The notes: generated by a model from the sequence alone, not told the origin. 64,000 nt of DNA from Margaritifera margaritifera (GCA_029931535.1 JAQPZY010001670.1:7123501-7187500); one strand, 5' to 3'. Positions 1 through 11,993 are shown, counted from the stretch's first letter. Numbers and translations are program-made.

Positions 1-439
1 TTTATTTCCTTCCGTCTCTTATTGAGAATATCGCTGCTTTTTCAGCTTGAAAAACAACAAAATATTGGAAAACAGGCTACAAATTGTTTCATGGATATTT
101 TTGTGAAGTGACCCCAAAATGTATATAATCAAGTATATCACGATTTTAATCCATTATATGTCAAAATTAACTTTTCCGTAAGTCCATAACTAAATGTTTC
201 ATGGGATATCGAAATGTCTAAAATGATGTGAAACCTGATTTTACTGGAACCAATTTTAAATTTGTCGCTAAAGAGTTAAAGAGTAAAAGTTACATGATGT
301 CTGGCTCATGGAAAGAAGGTAACTGACGCCAGTGGCAAAATTGGTAGGGCTGTTTGAACATGAGGATGGAAACCACTGAAAAATCTTGGAAATATTTTCT
401 GACAAGACAAGACAAAGTAATATACTTAACATCAACAAC

Positions 440-471
<32 letters not shown>

Positions 472-690
472 GCATGGAACTTGATGACAGAATAGTAATG
501 CGCTTGCTTTGCACTTCTGTGGTTTTGAGTTTGATTCCAAGTTTCAGGATTGGACAGTTGCATGCGCACGCATCAATGGACCATGCTTTTCCTATTTCCT
601 CCAGCTCAAAGACTACCAAAGTCAAGCCAACATCTATGCCGTCACGTATATATTTAGAAAGTTGTTAGATCTTGTTCTTAAATCATCGTA
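1..690. other. AT-rich sequence, no gene recognised
   Basis: No domain, splice-bounded exon or RNA gene is recognised here. The open frames on both strands across 268-668 run through an (AAT)n tract at 444-471 and have no family resemblance. I treat them as chance frames. Confidence 0.5.
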
Positions 691-752
<62 letters not shown>

Positions 753-773
753 CAACAACAACAACTATTATTA

Positions 774-832
<59 letters not shown>
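691..832. repeat. (AAT)n-(AAC)n-(ATT)n inverted microsatellite
   Basis: About 57 bp of (AAT)n runs into (AAC)n and then into about 65 bp of (TTA)n. The AAT and ATT halves are complementary, so the tract can fold into one long hairpin. Two LINE tails of ATT type abutting head to head is one possible origin; slippage is another. Confidence 0.85.
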
Positions 833-918
833 GTCAGAAAATTAATTTAAACACTTCACTCAGACTTGCAAAAAGATTCAATCAAAAGGGCAGTATTACG
901 TTACTCCAAACTTTTTTT

Positions 919-1095
919 CAAATGACGAGCGATATCTGGAGACGCGGAATGGATTGGATTCGAATTACGAGCGATATCAGAGGACGCGGAATGGGTTGGA
1001 TATAAATTACGGGCGCTTTTGGAGGACGCTGAATGAATTGGATACAGATTACGAGAGATATTGGAGGACACGGAATGGACTGGATACAAATTACA
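919..1095. repeat. ~42-bp tandem repeat, 4 degenerate units
   Basis: Units share 'ATTACGAGCGATAT' followed by 'GGACGCGGAATGG..TGGAT'. Open frames on both strands here simply follow the period, which is a multiple of three. They are not evidence of a protein. Confidence 0.8.
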
Positions 1096-1287
1096 ATTAT
1101 TTCAAGCATCAATGTCGAAAGAAATATATCCTAAACTGCAGTAAAACTTTCATATTAGAATTATTTCAAGCATCAATGTCGAAAGAAACATATCCTAAAC
1201 TGCAGTAAAACTTTCATATTAGAATTATTTCAAGCATCAATGTCGAAAGAAACATATCCTAAACTGCAGTAAAACTTTCATAATACG
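1096..1287. repeat. 64-bp tandem repeat, 3 near-identical units
   Basis: Three consecutive units contain 'CAAGCATCAATGTCGAAAGA' and 'CCTAAACTGCAGTAAAAC'. The near identity suggests recent expansion. It directly follows an unrelated 42-bp array. Confidence 0.9.
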
Positions 1288-1799
1288 ATTATTTCTGTCC
1301 CCCCAAAAAGCGTTACCCAGAAAATGTTTGATACTAATCATGATCATAACGTGCAATAATAATGTTAAATTAACTACCTGGCGTTAATTCATCTGTCTAC
1401 ATGTATGGAAGTGATTGATGTTGGCATATGAATGTTGTAAGTAAACTCAATAGTTCAGGAGTCTACATTCTACATAAAATAAAGTACATTTGATGAGGTT
1501 TATTTTATATTTGTAGAAAATTTAAAAGTGTCCGAAATAAAATTTTTGTTTTTAAATAAACATTTTTATCGTATCAGTTAGATACCAATGGAGCGTATTA
1601 AGCAGTGTAATTTCGAAAAATTTAAAATAAAGTTTGTAAATGACAACAAAACTTACAAGAAACTATGAAAATACTATGTACACATTTGAATAGTTGTGAA
1701 AGTCAGTTACTGATGCATTTGTTAAGGAAAACATCAGTACCGTGAACGGCACCGTATACGCCCGCCACGTGTTTGACAGTCCTCTGTGTAGATAACTAA
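1288..1799. other. No feature recognised
   Basis: AT-rich single-copy-looking sequence. No exon, repeat period or RNA motif was seen. Confidence 0.4.
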
Positions 1800-2475
1800 C
1801 ATTTCTGTACAGAGACCACGTTTCTTCTTTCAGTCACAGTGAACTTGGTCTTTGACCTTTTGACAACAAAATCACTAGGATTCTTCCTTACCCCAAGTAT
1901 AGGCTATCCACAATGTTTGCTCCAGATCTGTGATGCAGAACTAATGTTATTGTGCAGAAACCAGTTTTCTTTTTTCAGTCACAGTGACCTTAGCCTTTCA
2001 GCTTTTGACCCCGAAATATACAGAGTTCTTCCCTTCCCTTAGTGCATTCCATTCGCAAAGGTTGGTTATCGTAGATTATAGAGAACTTGAGTTATTGTGT
2101 GGAAACCATTTTTCTCCTTTCATTTGCAATGATCTTGATCTTTGACTTGTTGACCCCGAGATCGATAGACTCCTACCTTACCCCAGGCGCAAGCAATCTT
2201 CAAAGTTTGGCAACTGTAGATGACGAAGAGTTCGAGTTATTGTGCGGAAACCATTTTCTTCTTTCATTAATAGTGACCGAGACCTTTGAGCGTTTTATCC
2301 CGAAATCTATAGATGTCTTCCTTACCACAAGTTCAAGCCATCCAAAAAGTCTGGTAAATGGAAATGGTGGACAAAATCGAGATATTGTGCGGAAACGAAA
2401 TTAGTAACAGTCAGACGGACGGACAGTCACAGAACGTCATACCATAATATGCTCCGCCTTATGGCGGGAGAATAA
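1800..2475 (+). mobile_element. Minisatellite-cored element, family A (Helitron/HINE-like), 5' truncated
   Basis: About four degenerate units of roughly 145 bp carry the phrases 'TTGACCCCGAAAT', 'TTATTGTGCGGAAACCA' and 'TTTCAGTCACAGTGACC'. After the last unit comes a 3' module with 'CAGACGGACGGACAG' and a short hairpin (CTCCGCC-TTAT-GGCGGGAG) at 2452-2470. The arrangement of tandem core plus 3' terminal hairpin matches the pearl/HINE-type non-autonomous elements described in bivalves. The same family recurs at 18.5-20.7 kb. No 5' terminal module was seen. Assignment to Helitron/Helentron is inference from structure; membership in a repeat family shared with 18.5-20.7 kb is directly visible. 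Confidence 0.7.
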
Positions 2476-2789
2476 AAATAAATTGACAAAGTAAAGAATT
2501 GGAGTAAAATTCCGGCATAACCCAGGCATATTGTGTTGAAGAAAATTGTAACAACCGCAAGTATTTATCACAAGTAATTATTTTTCAGAGGTTAGAGTGA
2601 TTGTATTGTAATGTCCATGGGGTACAACTCTTCCAAAAAAATATAAAGCTTGTATATGTATTTTAAAAAGTAGCAATATAGATAATCGTACTTATACTCA
2701 TTTGTATTTGGGACTTTTTAACAGAAACGTTTGTTGTGTTTAAAGGCACATCAAAACAAAAAGTTGCATACTGGATGATACTGAATGCT

Positions 2790-3215
2790 AATGAGTTAGT
2801 GACCGAGACCCAGGGTAATAACATCCAAACTAATGATATGCCCCACACCGAGTCCCTGGATTATAAATTCCAAACAACTGATAACCCCCACACCGAACCC
2901 CTGGGTCATAACTTCTGGACTTCTGATATCCCCCATTCTGTCACCACTTGACCAAGCCCCTAGGTCATAACTTCCAAACCACTGATATCCCCTAATTTAT
3001 ACATATATACACTTGATGGAGCCCATGGGTCATAACTGAGATCCCCAACTCTATCACCATATATACACTTACTGCACATGGAAAATAGCATTATAATGTA
3101 AAACCAATATTTGCTACAGGGTTTATCCTTAGCCACCCCCACTCCATCCCCTTCCCACTGGGGATTTAACCCCTGGGTCATAATTTGGAAACTATTGAGA
3201 TCCCCATGCTACAAA
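2790..3215. repeat. Degenerate tandem repeat around 'CCCTGGGTCATAACTTC'
   Basis: The phrase 'CCCTGG(G/A)TCATAA(C/T)TTC.AAAC.ACTGATA.CCCC' recurs at least six times with drift and small indels. It is an old minisatellite. Frames across it are not protein-like. Confidence 0.7.
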
Positions 3216-3475
3216 CACATATAAACTTACTGGGAATAGAAATACGAATTCAGCAATGCAACAGTGGGAATGTTTTACAAGCACAGTCTTGTTTATAATT
3301 TTGTTAATGAATACGATGCATTCATCCTTATATTCTTCAATGCTTCCAATATATGATTGGTTTGGTTATAATTTACCACAGTACTGACATTTATTTATTC
3401 ATTCATTCGTCCATTAAACTAGTTTTCCTCCTTCTGAAGATTCGTATAATTAATATATAGTATATACACATAGAT

Positions 3476-3532
3476 GGAACTGTCTCGGATGTCTTACATA
3501 TAAGGAACTGTCTCGGATGTCTTACATATAAG
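3476..3532. repeat. 28-bp direct duplication
   Basis: 'GGAACTGTCTCGGATGTCTT' plus eight more bases occurs twice in immediate succession with no differences. It is a young tandem duplication. Confidence 0.9.
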
Positions 3533-4165
3533 GCCTTCAATAAATGAACAAGATGTTATTGGGTCACTACATCTTCATTATATACACGAGCTATAATAAC
3601 AAATATTAACATCATATACACCTACAGTGTAAACATAAAAACGCCAAGCATGTTAAAGAAGTGACACAGGTGAAAACATAAAAATACCTTTTTAGTCCTT
3701 TTATTACAGTAAGATATAACTTTGTATATCATATATCTTAATGAATCTAATTGAGAACCATGTTTATGGTTATCCGGTAGGAATCCACATCTACTTTAAA
3801 AACAAACCACGGCACAAGCGACACTTTGAACTAAAAGGGCGTTTTTGTTTTCGTGTTAGAAATAAAGTAATTACAAATTATCCTGATTGCTAAATATAAT
3901 GTCCGAGGTTCTGGCTACTTTACAAATGACAAAATCATGTTTTAAAAATCAGACTGCAACTCGTAGTAATTTTGCTTCTTGGAAGTTTTGCGAATGCTAT
4001 AAAGTATCACGTAATAACAGACAAAAGTCTTCGAGAATTATAAATTGTATTATGTCATATATTTTTTCTTGAATAATATTTACGTAAATTTAGCTTCCTC
4101 GCAAATTTCAGGAAAACTTTGTGCTCTTTGAAATTGTACGATTTGCAGTGTTTCATATGGACCAG
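3533..4165. other. No feature recognised
   Basis: AT-rich sequence without a recognisable exon, RNA or repeat. Confidence 0.4.
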
Positions 4166-4169
4166 TCAA

Positions 4170-4445
4170 AGTTTTACTTTGTTTGGGGATTCCATTTCGC
4201 CAGCCTTAACTTCACATTAATCCCTTCCTGAGAATAGTCAACCAATCACGACCCAAGTCTGTATCCAAGAGCGATTCCATTCTTGAGCCTGTACCGCACA
4301 TCAATCCCATCCCGAGGCTTGAGTCAACGAGACTAGAACCCAGTCATTATCCAAGGGGGATTCCATTTCTCTAGCCTTAACCTCATACCAATTCCATCCC
4401 GAGGTTAAAGTAAACCAGTCAAGACCCCCAGTCTGTATCCAAGAG
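4170..4445. repeat. ~90-bp tandem repeat, 3 degenerate units
   Basis: Each unit holds 'GATTCCATTTC', 'CCATCCCGAG' and 'GTCTGTATCCAAGAG' in the same order. The copies have diverged substantially, so the array is old. Confidence 0.75.
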
Positions 4446-4644
4446 ATTATTTTGATTACAAATGGTATGCCAATAAATATTCATAAACCTAATACAAGGA
4501 ATTCGGTATATTCAAACATCCACTATAATCATATTCATTCCAAACAGCATACAAAATATTGACAATTTTATGTACATCTGTGTTTCAACCCCCACAAAAA
4601 GCTTTTGCTATATTACTGTGAAAAGCTGTCACCGAAGACAAATT

Positions 4645-4810
4645 CACCCAAATAAGTGTCCCATATAATTATGCTAAAATTCAAATAAGTGTCCCATATA
4701 ATTATGCTAAAATTCAAATAAGTGTCCCATATAATTATGCTAAAATTCAAATAAGTGTCCCATATAATTATGCTAAATAAGTGTCTCATATAATTATGCT
4801 AAAATTAGGC
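4645..4810. repeat. 33-bp tandem repeat, 4-5 units
   Basis: 'AAGTGTCCCATATAATTATG' with 'CTAAAATTCAAAT' recurs at a strict 33-bp period; the last unit is shorter. Confidence 0.9.
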
Positions 4811-6636
4811 CTAACGTTATATAATTACTGCAGTTTTGCACCTTGCTTGAGCTGTTTGGGGGACATTGTATGTCCCTCTATAATGATCAAGATATGGGGA
4901 TAAATTGGTAAATTTAAGGGAACACTGCCAGCTTGGGGTGGGAGAATGTCCCATGGGCTCGCTCAAGGTACAACACTGACTTTGAAAAAGGCATTTAAGC
5001 GGAGAATACACTACTAACTACTACTATGTTAAATGTTGGAGTGTTTTCGAGAATATTTTGCAAGGAAAAGTCAAAGTCGACATAGCTTGACGAAAACTTG
5101 AAAGAACACGTGTGAATAACAAATTAGTAAGAGAATGTGTATAAGAAAAACTTAAAGTTATCTCTTCGTAGATATTTCGTCTTGTGGTCTAAATTTACAA
5201 GTATGATATAATCAAGAAGCAGTGTTAGTAACCAGGATTCGTAACCTTTGTTGGTCACTACTGTCTAGGAAAGAAGTCGTTACTTAAAAGTGTTCTCGGT
5301 GTCCTAAAACACAATTAGTCAAGCATCAACACACACGCACACACACTCCCTAAGATTTCATATGTATTGCTATTATTACTTATTGCTGAAATTAGATTCC
5401 AATTTCCTTTAAAAAAAAGATAAAAATAAATCCTCATTACCTCACTGTACGGGCGGATCCAAATGGGGATTATGGGCTTAATAGCCACCACCACCACCAC
5501 CACACTTTCCAGTTAAAACCGGTAACTTTTCAAGAAAAAGAAGAGGCGGAAAACCTAAGATTAAGCAAAACTTTCCCTTATCTAGATCGAACATTCGTAG
5601 ACTAAATCCTGGATCCGCCCTTGAACTAAAAAAATATATAAAAAAAAAAATGAAAACATCTCATTGTAAAGTACTTCGTAAGAGAACAATATTATGCCCA
5701 GTTTCATAAGAAGTCAATTTCAATTGTCATTATTTTGCCCCGTCATAATATGTAATCGGGCAATATAATGTGTACATTGTATCCTTTAAACTAGGTTCGC
5801 CTGAGGGAGTCATTTGGGCTTGTCCCAATAAAACTGTATGCGGTTAGTGCTGCAACATGACCCACATCTGAACGCTCGTTTTTTGTTTTTTTGTTGTTGT
5901 TGTTTTTTTTGTTGTTGTTGTTTCTTACGTGCCAGTTTTACAGGCACCACGTGCATTTGTTTACGTTTTAGCCACATGTTCGATGTACGGTTGCGGAAAT
6001 TGACAGCAGTATCAACCGCATTATTGACATGGTTACCCAAGATTACCCCCCAAACTATCCGTGGGGTGGATTATCTCAGTGAAAGCCGGCCGACGAGAGC
6101 AAGGTAAACACATTCAACATCCAGATAAGACCCGTTATCTCACACAAGAATGCCAATATAGTTAAACGGGTATACGGGTCCCTTAATTTGCACGACTCGC
6201 CATGATAGCGATATCTATTTCATAGAATCACAGGTCTTGGTAAATAGCAGAGGAGTGGAAATGGAAAATAATTTTTCCTAGATATTTTTAATCAAATTTG
6301 GATGCAGTTTCGCAAGTAAGGAAAACTACAAGTCAATCCTTGCAATGCAACTTTATACTATTGCAAACGGGTACATGTATTTGCTAACTTTAGGCAACCG
6401 TGCCAGAAAGAAAGAAGTGTTCTCTAAGAGAGTCAAAATTAAGTAAACTCTTTATAGTCAAACAAAAGAACGCGCGTCCATCGACCTACCTTTTCTCGCG
6501 GTTCACCAGCTAACTAGGTTTCCCATAAACACAGGCTAATGGTATAACGATGAGTAAATGGGATGAGACACGACAGAAAATTCGGTCTAAAATGCATTAA
6601 AACTGTTCACCAAGAAGAGGTAAAGACAGAACTGAC
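4811..6636. other. Downstream of PDE11-like exon on minus strand: presumed intron
   Basis: This lies 3' of the exon donor at 6637/6636, so it should be intron of the minus-strand gene. No second GAF-A exon (expected to encode a 'D-RFN-E-D--TGYKT' type stretch) was recognised. The region contains (CAC)n near 5489-5503 and a TTG/T-rich low-complexity stretch at 5879-5925. Confidence 0.45.
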
Positions 6637-7383
6637 CTTGTATGCATCCGGTATGTCGACGACCTCCCCCTTCTCGGCGACGTAGCCAATGATGCCCGTG
6701 CCCCAGGGGATCCGTATCTCCTCCTGGGCTTTGGATAACTCCTCCAGGGTCGTCTCCCCATTCACGTCAAACAGTTTGGACACCAGGGATTTTTCATTTG
6801 TACCCTTACCCTCGACGAGAAAGAGAGAACACCTGTCCGCGTGCAACAGAATACAAACGTTATGTAGGATTTTGTAACAGAGGCTGGTAACATCTAAGTC
6901 GTTGCATATATCCATCACAAGCTCGTACATTAGTTCCTTTTCATCCAGAGCCTTAAGTTGGCTTTTCGTCCGTCTGTATGATTTGGTTGTTTGGACCTGG
7001 GTGGACGAGTGCGCCGAGCTCGATCCCAGGAACGTTGGAGTCCCGTCCACTGTGGATATCATGGGGTTCAGCACTAGACCACCTTTCTCGAATTCCTGAG
7101 CTGAAATTTTCCTAATAGGGGTATTGGCCCCAGAATTGTTCCTAGAGTTAGATCCACTGGAATTGGCAGACTGTACCAGCCCCACGCTGTGTGAAATAGC
7201 ATGAGCAATCAACCACCCGTCTATCAGACTCCGTTTTGCTTTCCGTGCAAAATAGTCATGAACAAATTCTGGGTGTTCGTCTAGCCACTTCTCCATTTGA
7301 TCGTACTCTGCGGGTCTGGTAGTGGGGGTTGGGGGGTTCGTGTCTCCAGTCCCCTCCCCGCATCCCTGGTCTGCCAGTGCCAT
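6637..7383 (-). CDS. PDE5/PDE11-type cyclic nucleotide phosphodiesterase, first coding exon (N-terminus and start of GAF-A)
   Basis: This is the 5' coding exon of a cGMP/cAMP phosphodiesterase most like PDE11A; such enzymes hydrolyse 3',5'-cyclic nucleotides in the cytosol and carry tandem GAF domains before the catalytic domain. The exon gives 249 codons in phase 0. Residues about 30-60 hold a 'KWLDEHPEF..DYFARKAKR' type segment, the conserved N-terminal helix of PDE5/PDE11. Residues 71-90 are Ser/Asn-rich. Residues 91-94 are RKIS, followed by an acidic tail. Residues about 152-249 begin GAF-A, with 'DLDVTSLCYKIL', 'ADRCSLFLVEG' and 'GIIGYVAEKGE', ending at 'IPDAYK'. The start is the only in-frame ATG, with a strong context (ACCATGG); the frame stays open upstream to 7578 but has no other ATG. 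The 3' border is AAG|GTCAGT, a good donor at 6637/6636. GAF-B and the catalytic domain are not in the window as far as I can see. PDE11 is favoured over PDE5 by the GAF-A wording; an ancestral PDE5/11 type remains possible. Confidence 0.9.
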
Positions 7384-8734
7384 GGTAGCAGGTGTCCGTC
7401 GTCTGACCCGCGACCGTCTGGTGACCACTCTGGGAAGAGCCTGCCTTCCCGTGCCGCGCCTGGCCCAATGCCTGTACTCCAGGGTGATATTACTAACGCC
7501 CCAATGACGAAACCAAGTATCTATATAGATCGTCGATATGTTTGAATAGGTAATTAACCTGTAATACGGGTCGTACACAATCGATTCGTAGTATTTTAAC
7601 AGAAACGTGCTAAAATAACGAATGCATGAGGTGTAGCCATGCTTGGCTAGTACCGCCCGTCCATCGCACGATTCAGTACTACGATTAACCCGAGATGACT
7701 ACACATTCCTGTCTGCTCCATACACAATACACACTGTACATTAAAATCCCCAAATCCTTCCACAGTCATTGCGGCGGCGTCATCGCTGAATCCATGTAGT
7801 GTAAGTCGTTTGTTGTCAATTACAGTACGTGCCTGTAAAACTTCCCTACCTACACGGCCTTACCTTTGAACACAGTGATCGATAGATTCCCTGAATGAAT
7901 AAGCCACGATCAGCGAACACACGCCGCACATCGGCCTCTATGATACACGCGGTAATGGGAAAGAGAAAGAACCGTGGTGGAGTAAAATAAACAGTTATTA
8001 CTAGCAGTTATTGAGTTTAACTCGTCCATCACAGCTCAAGTCAAGGCGAGGATAAATGCATAGCAGATCAAGATAATAATAAAAGTGTTTTAAAAAAATC
8101 TATACTTTCAACACTGTTCACACACTTTGGTACCATAGTTCAAATTGTTTGTTGTTATTTTTAATTTTTTTTCCTGGCCTGTCTCTATCACGTAATGTAT
8201 TCATCCCCCCCCCCCCCCACACACACACACACACACCTTTACATGCCCCAATAACTTTCAGCGGTTTTCTCGTAACATAGCCACACGCTTGTCACGTCGT
8301 CATGGCTGTTATAGAAATTCCTTGTGGTGTTGGGAAGTGATAGATGGAAAGACATCACTAACAAGGCCACAACACATTACAGATGAATAAGAAATTACAA
8401 CTTCCACAGTAAACAACAGAAATATACACTAAAATATGAAGTAGTCCATGTTCCCTCAAAGTGACCGTACACAGCTTAGAAATCAGCAACTTCTTGGGGT
8501 CTTTAAGACTGTGTATAATAATATTATATTTTAACGAAATTAATTTATATAATGTTCGGTTCTCACTAAAACTTTCCAGTAGTAGCCAAAATTACGTCGA
8601 TAATCTATAATTTCTTGCTTATAACAAGTCTATTTTTTTTTACTATGGACAAGGAAGCAAAAAAATTAATAAATAACAGTGGCCAAAATAGGCTATTTCC
8701 TAAAATTAAATAACCATCTGGGAAAAGGTGTAGC
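7384..8734. other. 5' flank of the PDE11-like gene; 5'UTR/promoter not delimited
   Basis: The 5'UTR and promoter must lie here if the first coding exon is also near the transcript start, but no TATA box, initiator or upstream exon can be assigned with confidence. A (C)n-(CA)n tract sits at 8205-8237. The remainder is AT-rich. Confidence 0.35.
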
Positions 8735-8888
8735 CAGTGACTATTTTAGCTAGCAATAATTGGAAAAATGTGTAGCCAGTGATTATTTTGGCTAGCAATA
8801 ATTGGGAAAATGTGTAACCGATGACTATTTTGGCTAGCACTAATTGGGAAAACGTGTAGCCAGCGACTATTTTGGCCAGCACTAAACA
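8735..8888. repeat. 42-bp tandem repeat, about 3.5 units
   Basis: Units contain 'GC(A/C)(A/C)TAATTGGGAAAA', 'TGTGTAGCCAG' and 'GACTATTTTGGC'. The period is a multiple of three, so an open frame on the minus strand repeats a short peptide; it is an artefact of the array. Confidence 0.85.
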
Positions 8889-9244
8889 GAGTATTAGTTG
8901 ACAATAATCATTCCCCAATGTTATCTGCACATAACAAAATGTTGATTTTCCATTTAGTTCAGCCGCTTTGAGATTAGGTCTATACTCATACCCAGCTGTT
9001 GGACGTATAGACGGTTTGATAAACTTCCCTTCAATATAACACGATTACTATTCACAGGTAACTTTCAATTTGTTTGTTTGGTTGGTTAGTTTAAACCATA
9101 TTTATTACAAAATGTTTAAGGTATAAAATGTGCATTTTATGAACTCTGGATTTGGAAACAAACACACTCATATTAATCCATCTCTAAACAAAAGACCTTA
9201 CAAATTAGCACAATAAGGATAATTTAGAAGGTGAATTTAATGCT

Positions 9245-9434
9245 TTCCTTTGGTTTGGTGCTTTACGGCACAACAACGCAAGTAGGCTATTTAGTGCTGA
9301 GGCAATCGGAGTAAAGTGCCTTGCCCAAGGACACACCACGGTAGCTGACCCAGCTGGTCTGATGGTAGGATTCGAATCCGCACCGTTTCGGTCATGAGTT
9401 CGGCACGCTAACCACTGAGCCACCGCGGCTCTAG
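9245..9434 (-). mobile_element. tRNA-derived SINE (box A/box B head, conserved 'CCTTGGGCAAGG' core)
   Basis: Read on the minus strand, the element begins with a tRNA-like head: box A 'TGGCTCAGTGG' and, about 45 bp on, box B 'GATTCGAATCC'. Next comes a body containing 'GTGTCCTTGGGCAAGGCACT', a central domain shared by SINEs of many animals (resembling the Nin-type core; that name is from memory). The element is too altered to be a tRNA gene. Related copies lie at 37139-37303 and 57511-57646. Confidence 0.85.
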
Positions 9435-9492
9435 TGCATATGTAATATTTGACATGTCATATAGTAACAAATAGTATATTCATACTACATTA

Positions 9493-9800
9493 TGGAATTG
9501 CTATAATACAAACTGGCAATATTCATCTCACACCCTGAAATCATTATACTCGATAATGGAAATGCTATAACACAAATAGGCAATATTTATCTCACACCCT
9601 GAAATCATTATACTAGATAATGGAAATGCTATAATGCAAACAGGCAATATATTTATCTCACACCCTGAAATCATTATACTAGATAATGGAAATGCTATAA
9701 TACAAACAGGCAATATTTATCTCACACCCTGAAATCATTATACTAGATAATGGAAATGCTATAATACAAATTGGCAATATTTATCTCGAATCCTGAAATC
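9493..9800. repeat. 64-bp tandem repeat, ~5 units
   Basis: 'CAATATTTATCTCACACCCT' followed by 'GAAATCATTATACTAGATAA' recurs at a 64-bp period with few differences. The minus-strand frame that repeats a short peptide follows the array. Confidence 0.9.
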
Positions 9801-9827
9801 ATTTGCACTCTTTAGTTTCACGTGAAA

Positions 9828-10005
9828 AAATGTTTATTTTTATTATGTACATGTTAAAGTTTTTATTATGCACATGTAAGAGTTTTTATTATGTGCATGT
9901 GATTTTTTTTATTATGTACATGTGAGAGTTTATATTATGTACATGCGTGTTTTTGTTGTGTACATGTGGCAGTTTTATATTATATACATGTGTGAGTTTA
10001 TTATT
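9828..10005. repeat. ~22-bp degenerate repeat 'TTTTATTATGTACATGTGAG'
   Basis: At least seven imperfect copies in succession, each containing TACATGT or CACATGT after an ATTATG block. Confidence 0.75.
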
Positions 10006-11900
10006 TTTAACATTTTGTACTCCGCATCTTGAAATTTTCTTTTAAATGAAAAATGGAATCGGGTAATTTATAATTCTGATTCTGATCAAGATAATAAGTA
10101 TATCTGCAAGAAAAGTCACAACATGAACGGTTGATTACGACAAGATTTATTTCTAAACAATTGGCCCACCCCACCCCCACTCCATCCCCACCACCTTCTT
10201 TTCTAAACATCCAACACTCCTTCCCGTGTAGATTTATTAAATATTGCTAAAGAGAATATGTAAGGTTTACTCATTTTCTCATTTTGGACTTCTTTCCGAA
10301 TACAGACTTTTAATTCTTTTTTTTTTTACTTGTATGCGATCAATTATATACCATTGGAACATGCACATGTTTTCTTTATAAAAATCTTTGACTTAACAAT
10401 CATTATAGGACTTGACTGTTTAATAAACGTTATGGTGGGGATTAACCGTTAAAGTATTTTGTGCCATGGCGCACTAGCGCTATGTGTGTAGGATCGTAAA
10501 GTGATATTATTCCTCATATAAATCATCAAAAGTGGCCTGTATCCCGGCCCTACTTTCTGGAGTGCTCGGCTCACTTGAATGCAAAACAGGTTCCAGTTAC
10601 GAGCAGCAAACACCCTGATCGTTTGTAACGTTCTGAGAAACCTAGCACAGTTAATGGTTTTCGATCACACTAACTTTTCCGACTCACATGACAGATGAGC
10701 CTAACGTAATCTCAATGGACTTCAAAATGTTAAAAGGGATTAGCTCCACGACATATATACATACATACATACAATGGCTTAGCTAGTGTACTAATGATGT
10801 GTACGCAGGACATATTAAAAATATGTGAATATGGCATCAAGGAGCATACGTCCCATGTAAATGTTTTAGATCTATGTGTATGCCACAGATACACATGTAT
10901 ACATACGTGCATGAGCACGCACATACCTGCGTATGTATGTTTCTGGAATGCACGAACAGACACATACATAGCTACTTAGGCCGAGTTTCATCAGTCTTGA
11001 AACCTTTTTATTATTTGGCTATTACTGTCAAATAATAAAACGATTTCCAAGACCGAGAAAAATCGGTCTGCACCATCTTCCATGCATCCTTTAATTCTCC
11101 CGTCCATCCTTCTCTGCATAACTGTCCTTACATGAGATAACATGGCGCACCGTGCCCTGCCATCTCATATCATATCATGCCGTCTCATTCAATATCATGC
11201 CATACCAAACCATATCATGCCATACCATATAACACACAACATAACATAATATAACATGTAATGGAGACTTCGATTCACTACGGGAAAAGATAAAGAAAAA
11301 CAAAACCAACGCAGTTAAAAATGCCGATTCTGATCTGTAGGATGACAATTTGACTGTTTAGTTAGAGTCTTATCTTTGATTTATGTATTGACACTTAGAT
11401 TTGTTTTCAAGGTGAGTGTTCACCACAGCGATTGTCAGATCGGATCTAAATTGAGAATTACAGGTATTTCGTATTCCATTTATAGCACGGGACATGCAAA
11501 TCACTGGTCTGTAAATCTCGTCGGAACATCATTTATCAAACCTGTTGTGCGTGATTGAAAAGGATGTACTCTCAAGACAACAAACATACTTGGTAGAGAT
11601 AATTCAGTGAAAGCTCACAGACGCCGTCTTTTGCTTAAGTAAACTTAATAAAGTACCAGACTAAATTTTATGAGTATTTTCCTATCTTCCTTGTGTCACG
11701 GACCCGAATCTAAGATAAGGCTAGCTCTGATATAGATGCTAGACCTAGATGCATCGAGACAGAAAAAGACAGGCAGACAAACATGCTTTAACCTAAGGAG
11801 TGATCTCAATTAAGTCTGGTTTACTTATCACAATGATAAATTTTCGATCTCGTTTCCGTTATTTTTTTTTAAAAAAAAGCATGAGATGAGCAATATATTT
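10006..11900. other. No gene recognised; minor low-complexity tracts
   Basis: A C-rich stretch (10163-10200), alternating-purine-like 'CATACATA' tracts near 10756-10975 and a degenerate 'CATATCATGCC' run at 11160-11235 are present. No exon or RNA gene was recognised. Confidence 0.4.
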
Positions 11901-11904
11901 TAGG

Positions 11905-11993
11905 ACAAACACTAATTAAAAAGGATACCATTAGGGCGACACCAATTAAAAAGGATACCGTTAGGGCAACACTAATTAAAAAGGATACCGTTC
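11905..11993. repeat. 35-bp tandem repeat, 3 units
   Basis: 'AATTAAAAAGGATACCGTTA' plus 'GGGCAACACT' recurs three times with one or two substitutions. Confidence 0.85.

Noticed and set aside
4817..5011. 64-codon minus-strand frame with Pro/Ser/Cys-rich protein-like composition
   Set aside because: No family match recognised and no splice context; it lies in the presumed PDE intron.
6637..7578. Longer PDE N-terminus starting at 7578
   Set aside because: The upstream in-frame extension has no ATG; the ATG at 7383 has a strong ACCATGG context.
9205..9423. Frame beginning with MAQWLACR, sometimes annotated as a protein
   Set aside because: It is the translated tRNA-like head of a SINE.
9245..9434. 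Functional tRNA gene
   Set aside because: Box A and box B are present, but the sequence continues into a SINE body with a conserved core and two further copies in the window.
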